In this document: positions 49,914 through 60,539 of the stretch, one piece after another
Layout of the letters: each line of letters starts with the position of its first letter
Numbering within the stretch: the first letter of the stretch is position 1
NCBI RefSeq assembly: GCF_025336545.1
Contig: NZ_JAODBU010000002.1
Span: 310,001-374,000 of the forward strand
Reading direction: 5' to 3'
DNA length: 64,000 bases
From: Eubacterium_U album
GTDB taxonomy: Bacteria > Bacillota > Clostridia > Lachnospirales > Lachnospiraceae
The notes under the pieces: generated by a model
Told to the model about the DNA's origin: nothing
The model's database searches: none
What the model saw: the letters and a program-made list of their open reading frames with translations, nothing else
Position numbers and translations under genes: made by a program

Positions 49914-51938
49914 TCATCCACCTGCGTTAATTTTAACTATACGACTACCTATCATTAATGTGTATGTACAATCTGTTCCATCCTGATTTGTTGGAACATT
50001 GATTATTGTAGTATCCCATGTTGATGCATCGTCTGTAGCTTCTGTTTGTCCATTACTATATGTTACCGTAATAACACCGCCTGTAACAGGTGTGTTGTCA
50101 TCTTCAAAATATAACTGTGATTTTACTAAAACAGCCTGTTTAGATTCATTTATAACCTGTTGTGTAGTTGTCTCAGGTACAGTTGTTACTTCAACCGGTC
50201 CTAAACTTACTACAAGTCCTATTGTTGTACCCTTTGGAATTGTTCCACCTGATTTAACCGTCTGTCTTATTACTTTTCCATTAGCAACGGATTCATCATT
50301 TACATATCGTATTTCTCCAACTTTTAATCCTGCTGCTGAAATAGAACTTTTAGCATCTTTCTCTTTCTTTCCAATCAAAGACGGTACAATAGTTGTTGTT
50401 GAAATTTTAGTTCCTCTGCTTGCCTTAATATGAACCGTATCTCCTTTTGAAACCGGTGCTCCTTCACTCGGATTAATATCTAATACAGTATCAACACTTG
50501 CTGAATTATATTCGTATTCTATTTCCCAGTTTACTCCGATTTCATCAAGTTTTGACTCTACATCAGCTAGTTTTTCTCCAACTAGTTCCTTAGGTATTTC
50601 TAATTTTTCAGAACCTTTACTTACCGTTAAGATTACTGTTGTGTGCTTATCAATTACACTATCTGCATCAACGGACTGCTTACATATGTATCCGCTTTCA
50701 TATTCATCATTATAAACATAGCCTTCATATTGGTATCCTAACGCCTTATCATGTAATGCTTCCTGTGCTTCATCTTCTGTCATTCCTACTACATAAGGAA
50801 CTATTGTCTGCTTTGAATCAATAGTAGATGATTCTTTTTGAGGTGTTGTAGGTATTTCTACGTTATTACTTTGTACAACTACTGTTATAATTATAACGAT
50901 TATAATAAACATTATTATACCTGCAATAATTCCACCTACTGTAATTAACTTATCTAACTTAGGATCAACAGCATCTATATCATTGTTATCCTGTATTTTT
51001 TCAATCTTTTCATCAACTACTTTACCATCATCAGGATTTATTTTCTTAATTCCTGAATCAGTAATTAATGTTGTTTCACTTAAATCTTCATTTGAATCAA
51101 ATCTTACAAAATCATCATAAGGATTTAATAATGACTTTTTCAAATCTGCTATAAGTGATGATATTTTAGGATATCTTCTGTCTGGTTTATTCTGTGTACA
51201 TTTAAGGACTATTTTTGAAATACTTACCGGCATTTCAGGAATTATGCTTCTTATGTCAGGAACATTATTCTGAATGTGCTGTAATGCAATATTTACAGTA
51301 TTATCTCCATCAAACGGTACTTTTCCTGTAAGCATTTCATACATTGTAATGCCTAGCGAATAAATATCACTTCTCTCATCTACATAACTTCCCTTTGCCT
51401 GTTCAGGAGATATGTAATGAACTGACCCCATGGCATTTCCATTTATCGTATTTGCTGAAGCAGCTTTAGCTATTCCAAAATCAGTTACTTTTACTTTTCC
51501 TTCTCTTGAAATAATAATATTCTGCGGCTTTATATCTCTATGCACTATCTGATTGTTATGTGCACACTCTATGCCCTGTGCAATCTGGATTGCAATACTT
51601 GTAGCTTCTTTTACTGAAAGCCTTTTCTTTCTTGCTATATATTGCTTTAATGTAATTCCTTCAACAAGTTCCATTACAATATAATAAAGTCCTGCATCTT
51701 CTCCTACATCATAAACATTTACAATATTTGTATGTTCGAGTCTTGCAGCAGACTGCGCTTCCACTCTGAATTTTGATACAAAATTCTTATCTTTACTAAA
51801 TTCATGTTTTAATACTTTAATAGCTACAAATCTATTTAACTTATGGTCTTTTGCTTTATAGACATCCGACATTCCACCGGAACCTACTTTATCTAAAACC
51901 TCATACCTGTTTCCAATAAACATACCCTTCTTAATCAT
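49914..51938 (-). CDS. prkC: Ser/Thr protein kinase with PASTA domains
   Basis: Membrane kinase that senses muropeptides. The kinase domain covers about 10-270 (GSGGMSDVYKA; HRDIKPQNIII; DFGIAKA), a transmembrane helix about 337-360 (GIIAGIIMFIIIVIIIT), then three PASTA repeats (for example VPYVVGMTEDEAQEALHDK, and VPSLIGKKEKDAKSSISAA) and a C-terminal extra domain. 674 residues is typical. The start overlaps the prpC stop by 8 bases, the standard coupling of kinase and phosphatase. Confidence 0.95.
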   Translation of the reverse strand: MIKKGMFIGNRYEVLDKVGSGGMSDVYKAKDHKLNRFVAIKVLKHEFSKDKNFVSKFRVEAQSAARLEHTNIVNVYDVGEDAGLYYIVMELVEGITLKQYIARKKRLSVKEATSIAIQIAQGIECAHNNQIVHRDIKPQNIIISREGKVKVTDFGIAKAASANTINGNAMGSVHYISPEQAKGSYVDERSDIYSLGITMYEMLTGKVPFDGDNTVNIALQHIQNNVPDIRSIIPEMPVSISKIVLKCTQNKPDRRYPKISSLIADLKKSLLNPYDDFVRFDSNEDLSETTLITDSGIKKINPDDGKVVDEKIEKIQDNNDIDAVDPKLDKLITVGGIIAGIIMFIIIVIIITVVVQSNNVEIPTTPQKESSTIDSKQTIVPYVVGMTEDEAQEALHDKALGYQYEGYVYNDEYESGYICKQSVDADSVIDKHTTVILTVSKGSEKLEIPKELVGEKLADVESKLDEIGVNWEIEYEYNSASVDTVLDINPSEGAPVSKGDTVHIKASRGTKISTTTIVPSLIGKKEKDAKSSISAAGLKVGEIRYVNDESVANGKVIRQTVKSGGTIPKGTTIGLVVSLGPVEVTTVPETTTQQVINESKQAVLVKSQLYFEDDNTPVTGGVITVTYSNGQTEATDDASTWDTTIINVPTNQDGTDCTYTLMIGSRIVKINAGG

Positions 51939-52674
51939 TGTTACACCTCATCACTCCCGGCTCAACAAGAACAACCGATATATTATCTTTTCCACCGTTC
52001 TCATTAGCCTGATCAATAAGTCTATGGACTGCTGATTCAATATCATCGCTAGATTGAACTATTGTTTTTATCTCATAATCCTCAACCATATTAGTTAATC
52101 CATCTGAGCACAACAAAAGCTTATCATTTGGCTTTGTCTCAATCTCAAAAATATCTGCTGTCACAGCCTCTTCTGCACCTACCGCGCGTGTAATAATATT
52201 CTTTTTAAAATGAGTTCTGGCTTCTTCCTTTGCCAACTGACCTAATCTGACCATTTCTTCTACTAAAGAATGATCTCTTGTTATCTGTTGTATATCCTCA
52301 TTTACAAGGTATAGTCTACTGTCACCTACATTTGCAATATAAACATGATTCTCAACAATTGTAGCTGCTACAAATGTTGTTCCCATACCTGAATAATCTT
52401 TATTAGACTTTGCTAAATCAAGAATTATTTTATTTATCTCCATAATCCCCGAATCGAGTATATTAGCCGGATCTGTCATATTAGTTGTGCATACATATTT
52501 AATAAATTCTTCTATGCTTTTCCTAGACGCAACATCTCCTGCCTTATGTCCGCCCATGCCATCGGCTACAATGAATAAATTTGGAAGTTTTCCAACGGAA
52601 CTCATTGATACAAATATACTATCCTGATTAATTGTTCTCATTAATCCAACATCGCTTTTTCCATATGCTTTCAC
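51931..52674 (-). CDS. prpC: PP2C-type Ser/Thr phosphatase
   Basis: Counterpart of PrkC. Metal-dependent phosphatase motifs: VADGMGGHKAGDVAS (about 37-51), ANVGDSRLYL, LLCSDGLTNM, and DNISVVLVEP near the end. 247 residues. The start is GTG 52674, 7 bases after GGAGG, overlapping the rlmN stop by 4 bases. It overlaps prkC by 8 bases. Confidence 0.95.
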   Translation of the reverse strand: MKAYGKSDVGLMRTINQDSIFVSMSSVGKLPNLFIVADGMGGHKAGDVASRKSIEEFIKYVCTTNMTDPANILDSGIMEINKIILDLAKSNKDYSGMGTTFVAATIVENHVYIANVGDSRLYLVNEDIQQITRDHSLVEEMVRLGQLAKEEARTHFKKNIITRAVGAEEAVTADIFEIETKPNDKLLLCSDGLTNMVEDYEIKTIVQSSDDIESAVHRLIDQANENGGKDNISVVLVEPGVMRCNND

Positions 52675-53723
52675 TCCAAATCCTCCTTTCGCTGACTCAT
52701 TGCTTCGTTTCGAAGTTGACCACAGGCTCCATTTATATCTCTGCCCATCTCTCTTCTTATAGTAGCATTTATTTTATATTTTTCAACTCTCGATTTAAAT
52801 TGTAAAACAGCTTGTTTTGCAGACTGACGGTATTCTCTTTCTTTAATTGGATTTACCGGTATCAGATTAACATGACAATTCAAATCTGATACAAGTCTGC
52901 CTAATTTATCCGCCTCTTCTATTGTATCATTTACACCTGCAACAAGACTATATTCAAATGTTATTCTTCTTCCTGTTTTATTGAAATAGTATCTGCATGC
53001 ATCTAAAACTTCTTCTATTGTATATTTATTTGCAATAGGAAGCAATTTCTTTCTGGTTTCATCATCTGATGCATGTAAGGAAATTGCCAATGTAATTTGA
53101 AAATTCATATCTGCTAATTCCTTAATTTTTGGAATCAGTCCGCATGTTGATAACGTAATATTTCTCTGGCTTATATTTGCACCATTCTCATCTGTTATCA
53201 TTCTAATGAAATTAGTCACATTCTCAAAATTATCTAAAGGCTCGCCACTTCCCATTAAAACTATATTTGATACTCTCTCATCTATATTTTTTTCTATCTG
53301 ATAAATCTGTTCAAGCAGTTCAGATGTAGTAAGATTTCTATCTAATCCATTTAGCGTTGAAGCACAAAAGCGGCATCCCATACGACATCCTGACTGTGTT
53401 GAAATACATACTGAATTTCCATGATGATATCTCATTAACACACTTTCAATTACTGCTCCACCTTTTATTCCAAATAAATATTTTCTTGTTCCATCTATTT
53501 TAGAAATTAAGACCTTTTCAGGTTTAAGAGTGATTATCTCATACTTTTCATCTAATTTATGTCGCAAATCTTTTGACAAATTAGTCATTTCGTCAAAGCT
53601 TGAAACTCTGTCAATATGAAGCCATTTATATATCTGTCCTGCTCTAAAAGGCTTCTCTCCCATCTGACTTAATTCATTCTTTAATTGTTCTAAATTATAT
53701 GATTTAATGTCTAATTTTGTCAT
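52671..53723 (-). CDS. rlmN: 23S rRNA/tRNA adenine C2-methyltransferase RlmN
   Basis: Radical SAM enzyme that methylates A2503 of 23S rRNA and A37 of some tRNAs. The cluster motif is GCRMGCRFCAS (about 108-118). MGSGEPLDNFENV, STCGLIPKI and the catalytic Cys in GACGQL near the end are present. 350 residues. It is 11 bases after rsmB and 4-base overlapped with prpC. Confidence 0.96.
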   Translation of the reverse strand: MTKLDIKSYNLEQLKNELSQMGEKPFRAGQIYKWLHIDRVSSFDEMTNLSKDLRHKLDEKYEIITLKPEKVLISKIDGTRKYLFGIKGGAVIESVLMRYHHGNSVCISTQSGCRMGCRFCASTLNGLDRNLTTSELLEQIYQIEKNIDERVSNIVLMGSGEPLDNFENVTNFIRMITDENGANISQRNITLSTCGLIPKIKELADMNFQITLAISLHASDDETRKKLLPIANKYTIEEVLDACRYYFNKTGRRITFEYSLVAGVNDTIEEADKLGRLVSDLNCHVNLIPVNPIKEREYRQSAKQAVLQFKSRVEKYKINATIRREMGRDINGACGQLRNEAMSQRKEDLE

Positions 53724-53734
53724 ATCTTTTCATC

Positions 53735-55087
53735 CTATTTATCTATTCTTCTAAATGCCGAAATAAAAAATCCATCCATTCCATATTTTCCCGGAAGAAT
53801 CTGAACATAATCATGTTTGTTGTCAATTATCTGTTCCGGCAGTTTTTTATTTAATGACTGTAATTTAAACGGAAGATTTTCTTCTATCCATTTTACATTA
53901 TCTTCATTTTCTTCTTTTGTCACAGTACAAGTACTATATATTAATGTTCCACCCGGTTTAACATATTTGGAAACCACGCTTAATATTTCTTTTTGCAATT
54001 TTGCAAGCTCATTTATCTGTTCAATACTTGTGTTATATTTTATATCAACTTTATTTCCTATAACTCCAAGTCCTGAGCAAGGCAAATCTGCTATAACAAT
54101 ATCTGCTTTACCTATGACATTTTTATCTAATTTAGTTGCATCTTTACATTCAGCAAAAATACAGTTAAATCCGGTTCTTTTTATATTTTCATTAATAAGG
54201 CCTACTTTATATTCAGTTAAGTCTCTTGCCCTAATTTTACCTTTATTATGAATCAAATCAGCTATATGAAGGCTTTTTCCTCCAGGTGCCGCACACACAT
54301 CAATTATGTAGTACCCTTCTTTAGGATTAGCTGCCATTCCTACAAACATTGAACTTAAATTCTGTACTACAATGTTTCCTTTATTAAAATCATAAAAATC
54401 TGCAATCTGATTATAATCTGATATTTCTAATGCATTGCTATACAATGTAGAGCGTTTTACTTTTGCTCCTTCATTTTCAAGTCTTACTACTACTTCGTCA
54501 ACTGTAGTTTTTGACGTATTCACTCTAATAGTTGTTGTTTTTTTATTATACACACTTTTAAGTATATTTTTTGTCGTTTCAATGCCAAATCTTTCAATCC
54601 ACATATCAACAATCCATAAAGGCATTGAATATTCAATCTCAAGTCTTTCATTTTCTTTTTCAGGATATTTTATGGAATCCATATTTCTGGCTATATTTCT
54701 AACAACACCATTTACAAATCCACTTAAATTAGAAAATTTTCTTTTTTTTGCTAATTTAACTGCTTCATTACAAACTGCCGATTCAGGAACACTGTCCATA
54801 TATTTAAGCTGGTAAACAGACATTCGTAATATATATCTGATTACCGGCTTCATTTTATTAACTTTTGTTTTAGAAAACAAGTTAATTATATAATCTTCTT
54901 CAATTGTTCTTTCTATAGTTCCCTGAAACAGGCGTGTAATAAAAGCTCTTTGATTTTTATCAAGATTTTTATTTTCATCTAATGTATCTTTAACAATTAA
55001 ATGACTAAGTCTACCTTTATTATTTTCTAAAAGCATATTTAAAACTATATTTCTAAGATTAACTTCCGGCGCTTTATTAGTCGTCAC
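53735..55087 (-). CDS. rsmB: 16S rRNA m5C967 methyltransferase RsmB
   Basis: The N-terminal NusB-like RNA-binding domain (about 1-130) is followed by a methyltransferase domain: CAAPGGKSLHIADL (SAM site), ADLPCSGLGVIGNK and YSTCTVTKEEN (the two catalytic Cys). I place the start at GTG 55087, 8 bases after GGAGG, overlapping the stop of the peptidase gene by 11 bases; the longer reading from 55114 has no ribosome site. 450 residues is typical. Confidence 0.95.
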   Translation of the reverse strand: MTTNKAPEVNLRNIVLNMLLENNKGRLSHLIVKDTLDENKNLDKNQRAFITRLFQGTIERTIEEDYIINLFSKTKVNKMKPVIRYILRMSVYQLKYMDSVPESAVCNEAVKLAKKRKFSNLSGFVNGVVRNIARNMDSIKYPEKENERLEIEYSMPLWIVDMWIERFGIETTKNILKSVYNKKTTTIRVNTSKTTVDEVVVRLENEGAKVKRSTLYSNALEISDYNQIADFYDFNKGNIVVQNLSSMFVGMAANPKEGYYIIDVCAAPGGKSLHIADLIHNKGKIRARDLTEYKVGLINENIKRTGFNCIFAECKDATKLDKNVIGKADIVIADLPCSGLGVIGNKVDIKYNTSIEQINELAKLQKEILSVVSKYVKPGGTLIYSTCTVTKEENEDNVKWIEENLPFKLQSLNKKLPEQIIDNKHDYVQILPGKYGMDGFFISAFRRIDK

Positions 55088-55805
55088 GTCTTCTTCCTCC
55101 GCCAAATAATACAATAAGTCTCAATAACTGCAAAATAGATGAAGCTGCTGCCGCAACATATGTCATAGCCGCTGCTGATAAAACTTTTCGTGTATATTGT
55201 AGTTCCTGTGTTCCAAGAATTCCTGTTGATTCGAGTATTTGCATTGCACGTGATGATGCATTAAATTCTACCGGCAATGTAACGAGCTGGAATAATACGG
55301 CTAATGAAAATGCCCATATTCCTAAATCAATAATCATCTGCGATGAATTGCCGCCTATAAACAATCCTGCGATTATTAATATCCATGAAAGTCTTGAGCC
55401 CCAATTTGCAAATGGGACTAATGCGCTTCTAATTGAAATAGGTGCATATCCTTTTGCATGCTGTATTGCATGTCCACATTCATGTGCTGCTACTCCGACT
55501 GCTGCAACGCTGTCACTTGCATAGGTTGCATCTGACAAACTTAAAACTTTATTTGCCGGATTATAATTATCTGTCAGATTGCCTCTTATATGACGAATCT
55601 GAACATCTGTAATTCCCTGAGATCTTAATATTCTTTCTGCAGCCTGAGCTCCTGTAAGTCCTGACATACTTCTATAATTGGAGTATTTATTATATGTTGA
55701 ATTTACTCTTGCTGAAGCTATCATACATATAGCTGCACCAATAATTAAGAAAATATAAGTTGGATCAAAATAATAATATCCATATCCATAATATGCTAAA
55801 ATCAT
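55077..55805 (-). CDS. Membrane zinc metallopeptidase, YugP-like
   Basis: A 242-residue membrane protein. HECGH (about 108-112), within VGVAAHECGHAIQHAKGY, marks a zinc peptidase of the YugP family (PF04298). Hydrophobic helices at about 14-32, 125-160 and 200-235. Substrate is unknown. It lies between fmt (2 bases away) and rsmB (overlap), so is expressed with the translation genes. Such placement is common in Clostridia. Confidence 0.85.
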   Translation of the reverse strand: MILAYYGYGYYYFDPTYIFLIIGAAICMIASARVNSTYNKYSNYRSMSGLTGAQAAERILRSQGITDVQIRHIRGNLTDNYNPANKVLSLSDATYASDSVAAVGVAAHECGHAIQHAKGYAPISIRSALVPFANWGSRLSWILIIAGLFIGGNSSQMIIDLGIWAFSLAVLFQLVTLPVEFNASSRAMQILESTGILGTQELQYTRKVLSAAAMTYVAAAASSILQLLRLIVLFGGGRRRDD

Positions 55806-55807
55806 AT

Positions 55808-56734
55808 TTATCCCTCCATTCTATCAGGAATTTTAGCTCCATTTAGGAAATCTCTTGTTTTCATTCTCTTTTTGCCCTCTAACTGTAGTTCTAAAATTTT
55901 AAGGCTTCCCTTTCCCGTTGCAACACGGATAAAGTCTTTACCTACTTCAGTAATTGTTCCTGGTGCAGAATCATTTTCAGAATCGTCCACATCTGCATCC
56001 CATATTTTTAAAGTCTTACCATCCATTTTTGTATATGCACTTGGCCATGGATTCAACCCTCTTATAAGTCTCTCAATTTCATTTGCAGATTTATTAAAGT
56101 CAATTTTTCCTAACTGTTTATTAATCATACCTGCATAATTTGACTTACTGTCATCCTGCGGAGTTCTTACTGCTGTTCCATTTTCAAGTTCAATTAATGT
56201 TTTTAAGATTAATTTCCCACCCTCTATTGCTAATTTATCAAATAAGCTTCCGCCGGTTTCTTTCTTATCAATCGGGACAACTACTTTGTCTATAATATCC
56301 CCTGTATCTAATCCTTCATTCATATACATTGTTGTAACACCTGTTTCTTTTTCGCCGTCAATAACTGACCACTGAATAGGTGCCGCTCCTCTGTATTTAG
56401 GAAGTAATGATGCATGTACGTTTATGCATCCATACTTAGGCATATCTAAAATTGCTTTTGGTAAAATTTGTCCAAATGCAATTACCACAATTGCATCAGG
56501 ATTCATTTCTTTTAACTTTTCAATAAATTCAGTTTCTTTAACTCTTTGTGGCTGATATACATCAAGTCCTAATTCCAATGCTTTTTCTTTTACCGGTGTG
56601 TATTGCATTTTTCCACCACGTCCCTTTGGTTTATCAGGTTGTGTAATTACACCAACCACATCATGACCTGCTTTTACAATATTTTCTAAAGCATTAACTG
56701 AAAAATCGGGAGTACCCATAAATACTATTTTCAT
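55808..56734 (-). CDS. fmt: Methionyl-tRNA formyltransferase
   Basis: Formylates initiator Met-tRNA. KIVFMGTPDFSVNALE at the start, HASLLPKYRGAAPIQW (about 108-123) with the folate-site residues, TTMYMNEGLDTGDI, and the C-terminal RNA-binding domain from about 205. 308 residues is typical. It is in the priA-def-fmt order of Firmicutes. GGAG lies 9 bases before the ATG. Confidence 0.97.
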   Translation of the reverse strand: MKIVFMGTPDFSVNALENIVKAGHDVVGVITQPDKPKGRGGKMQYTPVKEKALELGLDVYQPQRVKETEFIEKLKEMNPDAIVVIAFGQILPKAILDMPKYGCINVHASLLPKYRGAAPIQWSVIDGEKETGVTTMYMNEGLDTGDIIDKVVVPIDKKETGGSLFDKLAIEGGKLILKTLIELENGTAVRTPQDDSKSNYAGMINKQLGKIDFNKSANEIERLIRGLNPWPSAYTKMDGKTLKIWDADVDDSENDSAPGTITEVGKDFIRVATGKGSLKILELQLEGKKRMKTRDFLNGAKIPDRMEG

Positions 56735-56819
56735 CTTATTTCTCCTCTAATAATATGTATTGCCCCTCCCTTAGGTCGGTGGCTTGTCGTCGGAAAGATT
56801 TATTAAAATGAATTTTTCT

Positions 56820-57293
56820 TTATTCATCTTCTAATTCTTCATTGTCATATATTCTTCCTTCAACCTTGTCTACATACATTATTCCGTCTAAATGATCACA
56901 TTCATGCTGTATTGCTCTTGCTAGTAATTCTGTTCCCTCTAATTCATATAATTCCATATTTTCATCATATGCTCTTACAACAACATGGTTGCTTCTTGTG
57001 ACTACCCCTGATTTTCCTGGAAGGCTTAAACATCCTTCATACCCTGTCTGTTCTCCATCTTTTTCTATAATTTCAGGATTAATCATGATAATCGGACCAT
57101 CTCCTATATCTATTACGACAATTCTTTTAAGAACACCAACCTGAGGTGCTGCAAGTCCGACACCATTTGCCTCATACATAGTATCAAGCATATCATCTAT
57201 AAGAATCTTTGTTCTAGCATTAATATTTTTAACTTCTTTACAAACTTTTCTTAAACATGGATCTCCTAATTCTCTAACATTTCTAAGCGCCAT
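56820..57293 (-). CDS. def: Peptide deformylase
   Basis: Removes the formyl group from nascent proteins. All three metal-site motifs are visible: GVGLAAPQVG (about 45-54), EGCLSLPG (about 89-96) and HECDHLDG (about 131-138). 157 residues. It lies 16 bases after priA and 85 bases before fmt in the same direction. Confidence 0.97.
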   Translation of the reverse strand: MALRNVRELGDPCLRKVCKEVKNINARTKILIDDMLDTMYEANGVGLAAPQVGVLKRIVVIDIGDGPIIMINPEIIEKDGEQTGYEGCLSLPGKSGVVTRSNHVVVRAYDENMELYELEGTELLARAIQHECDHLDGIMYVDKVEGRIYDNEELEDE

Positions 57294-57309
57294 CTCATTT
57301 CTCCTTTTA

Positions 57310-59541
57310 TCACTCTCTCACATTAAATTGTAAGGTTATACCTTTAACTTTTTGTGAAGTATTTATTAATTCTTGTATATAGTCTGACATTCTAATAAGT
57401 TTTTCTTTATCAAGACTTTTTAAATATATCATTCTTCTATATACATCATTTATCTTTGCCACCGGAGGTTTCGCCGGTCCAATTATCATTAACTGTTTAA
57501 ATTTTGCTTCTTTTAATTTGTTTATATATTTAGTAAGGGCATCTGTAAATCTGTCTAACAACTCCTCATCTTCAGATTGAATTAAGATTTCAGTCATTGC
57601 CGCTACAGGTGGATATTGCATTAATTGTCTATATGCTAATTCTTCCTGATAGAATTCTTCATAATCCTGCTTTGCTGCTGATTCAATACTATAATTATCC
57701 GGTGAGTATGTCTGAATTACGACCTGTCCTTTTTCTTTTCCTCTTCCTGCTCTTCCTGCTGCCTGCGTTAGTAATTGAAACGTCTTTTCAGCCGCCGTAT
57801 AATCACTCGCATATAATGACATATCCGCTGCTAAAATTCCAACTAATGTTACATCAGGAAAGTCATGTCCTTTTACAATCATCTGAGTTCCAACGAGGAT
57901 ATCTGCCTGATGATTTGCGAAAGCTGACAGTATTTCTTCATGACCACCTTTCCTTGATGTTGTGTCAAAATCCATTCGCAATACTTTGGCCTGTGGAAAT
58001 TCTTTTTTTATCATTGTTTCAACTTTTTGTGTTCCTATACCAAATCCGGCTATATATTTAGAACCACATTTTGGGCATAACCTTGGAATCGGTTCTTCGT
58101 AACCGCAATAATGGCACACCATTTTTCCATTATTATGGGCTTTTAATGTCACATCACAATGTGGGCATTTGACTGCCTCTCCACACTCCCGACACGACAC
58201 AAATCCTGCATATCCTCTTCTATTTATAAACAACATAGTCTGCTGTTTTTTTTCTAATCTGTCATTAATCAGCTGCTTTAATTCCATACTAAACATTGAC
58301 TTATTGTCATTCTTTAGCTCTTTCCTCATATCAACTACTGACACCTGTGCCAATTTGCCTTTTTCTCTGCTTGTAAGTCTGTGTAACTTATATTTCCCTG
58401 TCTGCGCATTAAAATATGATTCTAAAGAAGGTGTTGCTGAGCCTAAAACTAATGTTGCTCCTGTAATATTGCATAATTTTGCAGCCACCTCTCTTGCATG
58501 ATATTTAGGAACATTTTCACTTTTATATGCTCCCTCATGCTCTTCATCAATTACTATAAGGCCTAAATTTTCAAATGGGGTAAAAAGCGCAGATCTTGGA
58601 CCTATGATTATACTTATTTCTCCTCTTTTTGCCCTTTCAAACTGATCATACTTTTCTCCTGCTGACAGTTTTGAATTAATTATTGACACCTTATCTTTAA
58701 ATCTTCTCGTAAATCTCTTTACTGTCTGATATGTTAAAGCGATTTCAGGAATTAAAACAATCGCCTGTTTTCCATCGTGGATAGTCTTGTCTATAATATC
58801 CATATAAACTTCTGTTTTACCGCTTCCGGTTATCCCATAAATCAAATGAACATTTGCTTTTTCACTTTTTTTATAATCCATTGTCTTTTTAATACTGTCT
58901 GCGACAGCTTTTTGCTGTTCATTTAATATTATATCATAACGCTCAAGATTATTAAAATTAACAGGATTTCTATAACTGTTTTCAATTTCTATCAAAATAT
59001 CTCCTGTAGATTCAAGTGCCTTCAGAGTACTTGGCGATATATTTAATTTGTCTACTACAAGCTCCTTTGACATATGTTTTATATCTTTTAGTTCCTGTAG
59101 CAATCTGACCTTTGCCTTTGCATTGGACTTTTTATATTTTAATATCTTTTCTTCTGCTTCTTCTTCACTTATATTAAGCGTTATTGTCTTCTTTTGTATA
59201 TTTTTTATTTTCTTTTTAACAGGTATGACTGTTTTTAATGCCTGATTCATTGTACAGCTATACTCTTTCTTTATCCACCAGGCTAACTCTATAAGTTGTT
59301 TTTCAACCGTTGCCGCGCCTTCATTTGCACGAATAATATATTTCATCTTATTTATATCAAATGACGGCTTGTCTGTTATCTCGATTACATATCCTGTTAT
59401 CTCTCTGTTTCCTTTTCCAAATGGAATAACTATCTGAGTACCTATAGATATCTTATCTTCTAATTCTTTCGGTATTATATAACCAAAAGGGCGGTCCAAT
59501 TTTTCATGTGAAATATCAACAATAATATTCGCAAATTTCAT
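57310..59541 (-). CDS. priA: Primosomal replication helicase PriA
   Basis: Restarts stalled forks. N-terminal DNA-binding domain (about 1-110), helicase motifs GITGSGKTEVY (about 235-245) and VIDEEHEGAYK (DEEH box), eight Cys in CRECGEAVKCPHC and CHYCGYEEPIPRLCPKCGS for two zinc ions, and LAADMSLYASDYTAAEK-type motif V/VI. I choose ATG 59541 (MKFANIIVDISHEK), which is the conserved opening and has GGGCGGTG upstream. The 743-residue length is typical. Confidence 0.96.
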   Translation of the reverse strand: MKFANIIVDISHEKLDRPFGYIIPKELEDKISIGTQIVIPFGKGNREITGYVIEITDKPSFDINKMKYIIRANEGAATVEKQLIELAWWIKKEYSCTMNQALKTVIPVKKKIKNIQKKTITLNISEEEAEEKILKYKKSNAKAKVRLLQELKDIKHMSKELVVDKLNISPSTLKALESTGDILIEIENSYRNPVNFNNLERYDIILNEQQKAVADSIKKTMDYKKSEKANVHLIYGITGSGKTEVYMDIIDKTIHDGKQAIVLIPEIALTYQTVKRFTRRFKDKVSIINSKLSAGEKYDQFERAKRGEISIIIGPRSALFTPFENLGLIVIDEEHEGAYKSENVPKYHAREVAAKLCNITGATLVLGSATPSLESYFNAQTGKYKLHRLTSREKGKLAQVSVVDMRKELKNDNKSMFSMELKQLINDRLEKKQQTMLFINRRGYAGFVSCRECGEAVKCPHCDVTLKAHNNGKMVCHYCGYEEPIPRLCPKCGSKYIAGFGIGTQKVETMIKKEFPQAKVLRMDFDTTSRKGGHEEILSAFANHQADILVGTQMIVKGHDFPDVTLVGILAADMSLYASDYTAAEKTFQLLTQAAGRAGRGKEKGQVVIQTYSPDNYSIESAAKQDYEEFYQEELAYRQLMQYPPVAAMTEILIQSEDEELLDRFTDALTKYINKLKEAKFKQLMIIGPAKPPVAKINDVYRRMIYLKSLDKEKLIRMSDYIQELINTSQKVKGITLQFNVRE

Positions 59542-59572
59542 TTGACACCGCCCTTTCATATCTTATTTATCT

Positions 59573-60415
59573 TTATCTAAATAACTTTGCACTTCTTACG
59601 CAATTTGCCAATAACATTGTAACAGTCATTGGTCCAACGCCACCCGGTACAGGTGTTATTGCATATGTTTTTTCACTTACTGAATCAAAATCCACATCTC
59701 CACAAAGCTTGTTATCTTCATTTCTATGGATTCCTACATCAATTACAACCGCTCCTTCTTTAACATAATCAGCTGTAATAAACTTTGGCTTACCTATTGC
59801 TACAATTAAAATATCTGCTCTTTTTGTAACTTTCTTTAAGTCTTTTGTTCTTGAATGTGCAATTGTTACTGTTGCATTTTCTTTGAGCATAAGCATCGCC
59901 ATTGGCTTGCCTACAATATTACTACGTCCTATTACCACACATTCTTTTCCTGAGATTTCGACACCTGTTCTCTTTATAAGCTCAACAATTCCTGCAGGTG
60001 TACATGGTAAAAATGTTTCTTCACCAATCATCATTTTTCCGACATTCATTGGATGGAAACCATCAACATCTTTCTTGCTGTCAATTCTGTTTAGCACTTC
60101 TGTTTCGTCTAAATGTTTTGGTAATGGAAGTTGTACAAGAATTCCATTAATTTCTTTGTCTGCATTTAACTTATCTATTAATTCAAGAAGTTCATCCTGT
60201 GTAGTTTCTTCCTTTAATGCATATGTAATTGATTTTATTCCTACATATTCACATGCTTTTTCTTTATTTCTAACATACACAGCTGATGCAGGGTCTTCTC
60301 CAACCTTTACGACTGCAAGTGCTATGTCAATCCCCTGTTCTTTTAACTTTGCAACTTCTTCCTTGATTTCATCTTTAATTTCACCTGAAATCTTCTTTCC
60401 ATCAATTAATTTCAT
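59573..60415 (-). CDS. folD: Bifunctional methylene-THF dehydrogenase/cyclohydrolase
   Basis: Folate one-carbon enzyme. [19 protein letters not shown] contains the catalytic Tyr/Lys region (about 36-54). [34 protein letters not shown] (NADP site), and the end [16 protein letters not shown] are family signatures. 280 residues. The preceding fhs gene is in the same pathway, with a 124-base gap holding a hairpin (60459-60484). Confidence 0.97.
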   Translation of the reverse strand: MKLIDGKKISGEIKDEIKEEVAKLKEQGIDIALAVVKVGEDPASAVYVRNKEKACEYVGIKSITYALKEETTQDELLELIDKLNADKEINGILVQLPLPKHLDETEVLNRIDSKKDVDGFHPMNVGKMMIGEETFLPCTPAGIVELIKRTGVEISGKECVVIGRSNIVGKPMAMLMLKENATVTIAHSRTKDLKKVTKRADILIVAIGKPKFITADYVKEGAVVIDVGIHRNEDNKLCGDVDFDSVSEKTYAITPVPGGVGPMTVTMLLANCVRSAKLFR

Positions 60416-60458
60416 TACTTTATAAACGCTTCCTTTCTTCGCAGTAATTATTATAGTT

Positions 60459-60484
60459 AAGGAGCAAAATGCATTTTGCTCCTT
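60459..60484. terminator. Palindromic hairpin between fhs and folD
   Basis: AAGGAGCAAAATG / CATTTTGCTCCTT perfect 13-bp palindrome, with weak T-run on the minus strand. Confidence 0.5.
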
Positions 60485-60539
60485 ATTGATACCTACGAAT
60501 TAATTTTAATTCATTGCATTTTATACACGGCATCATTTA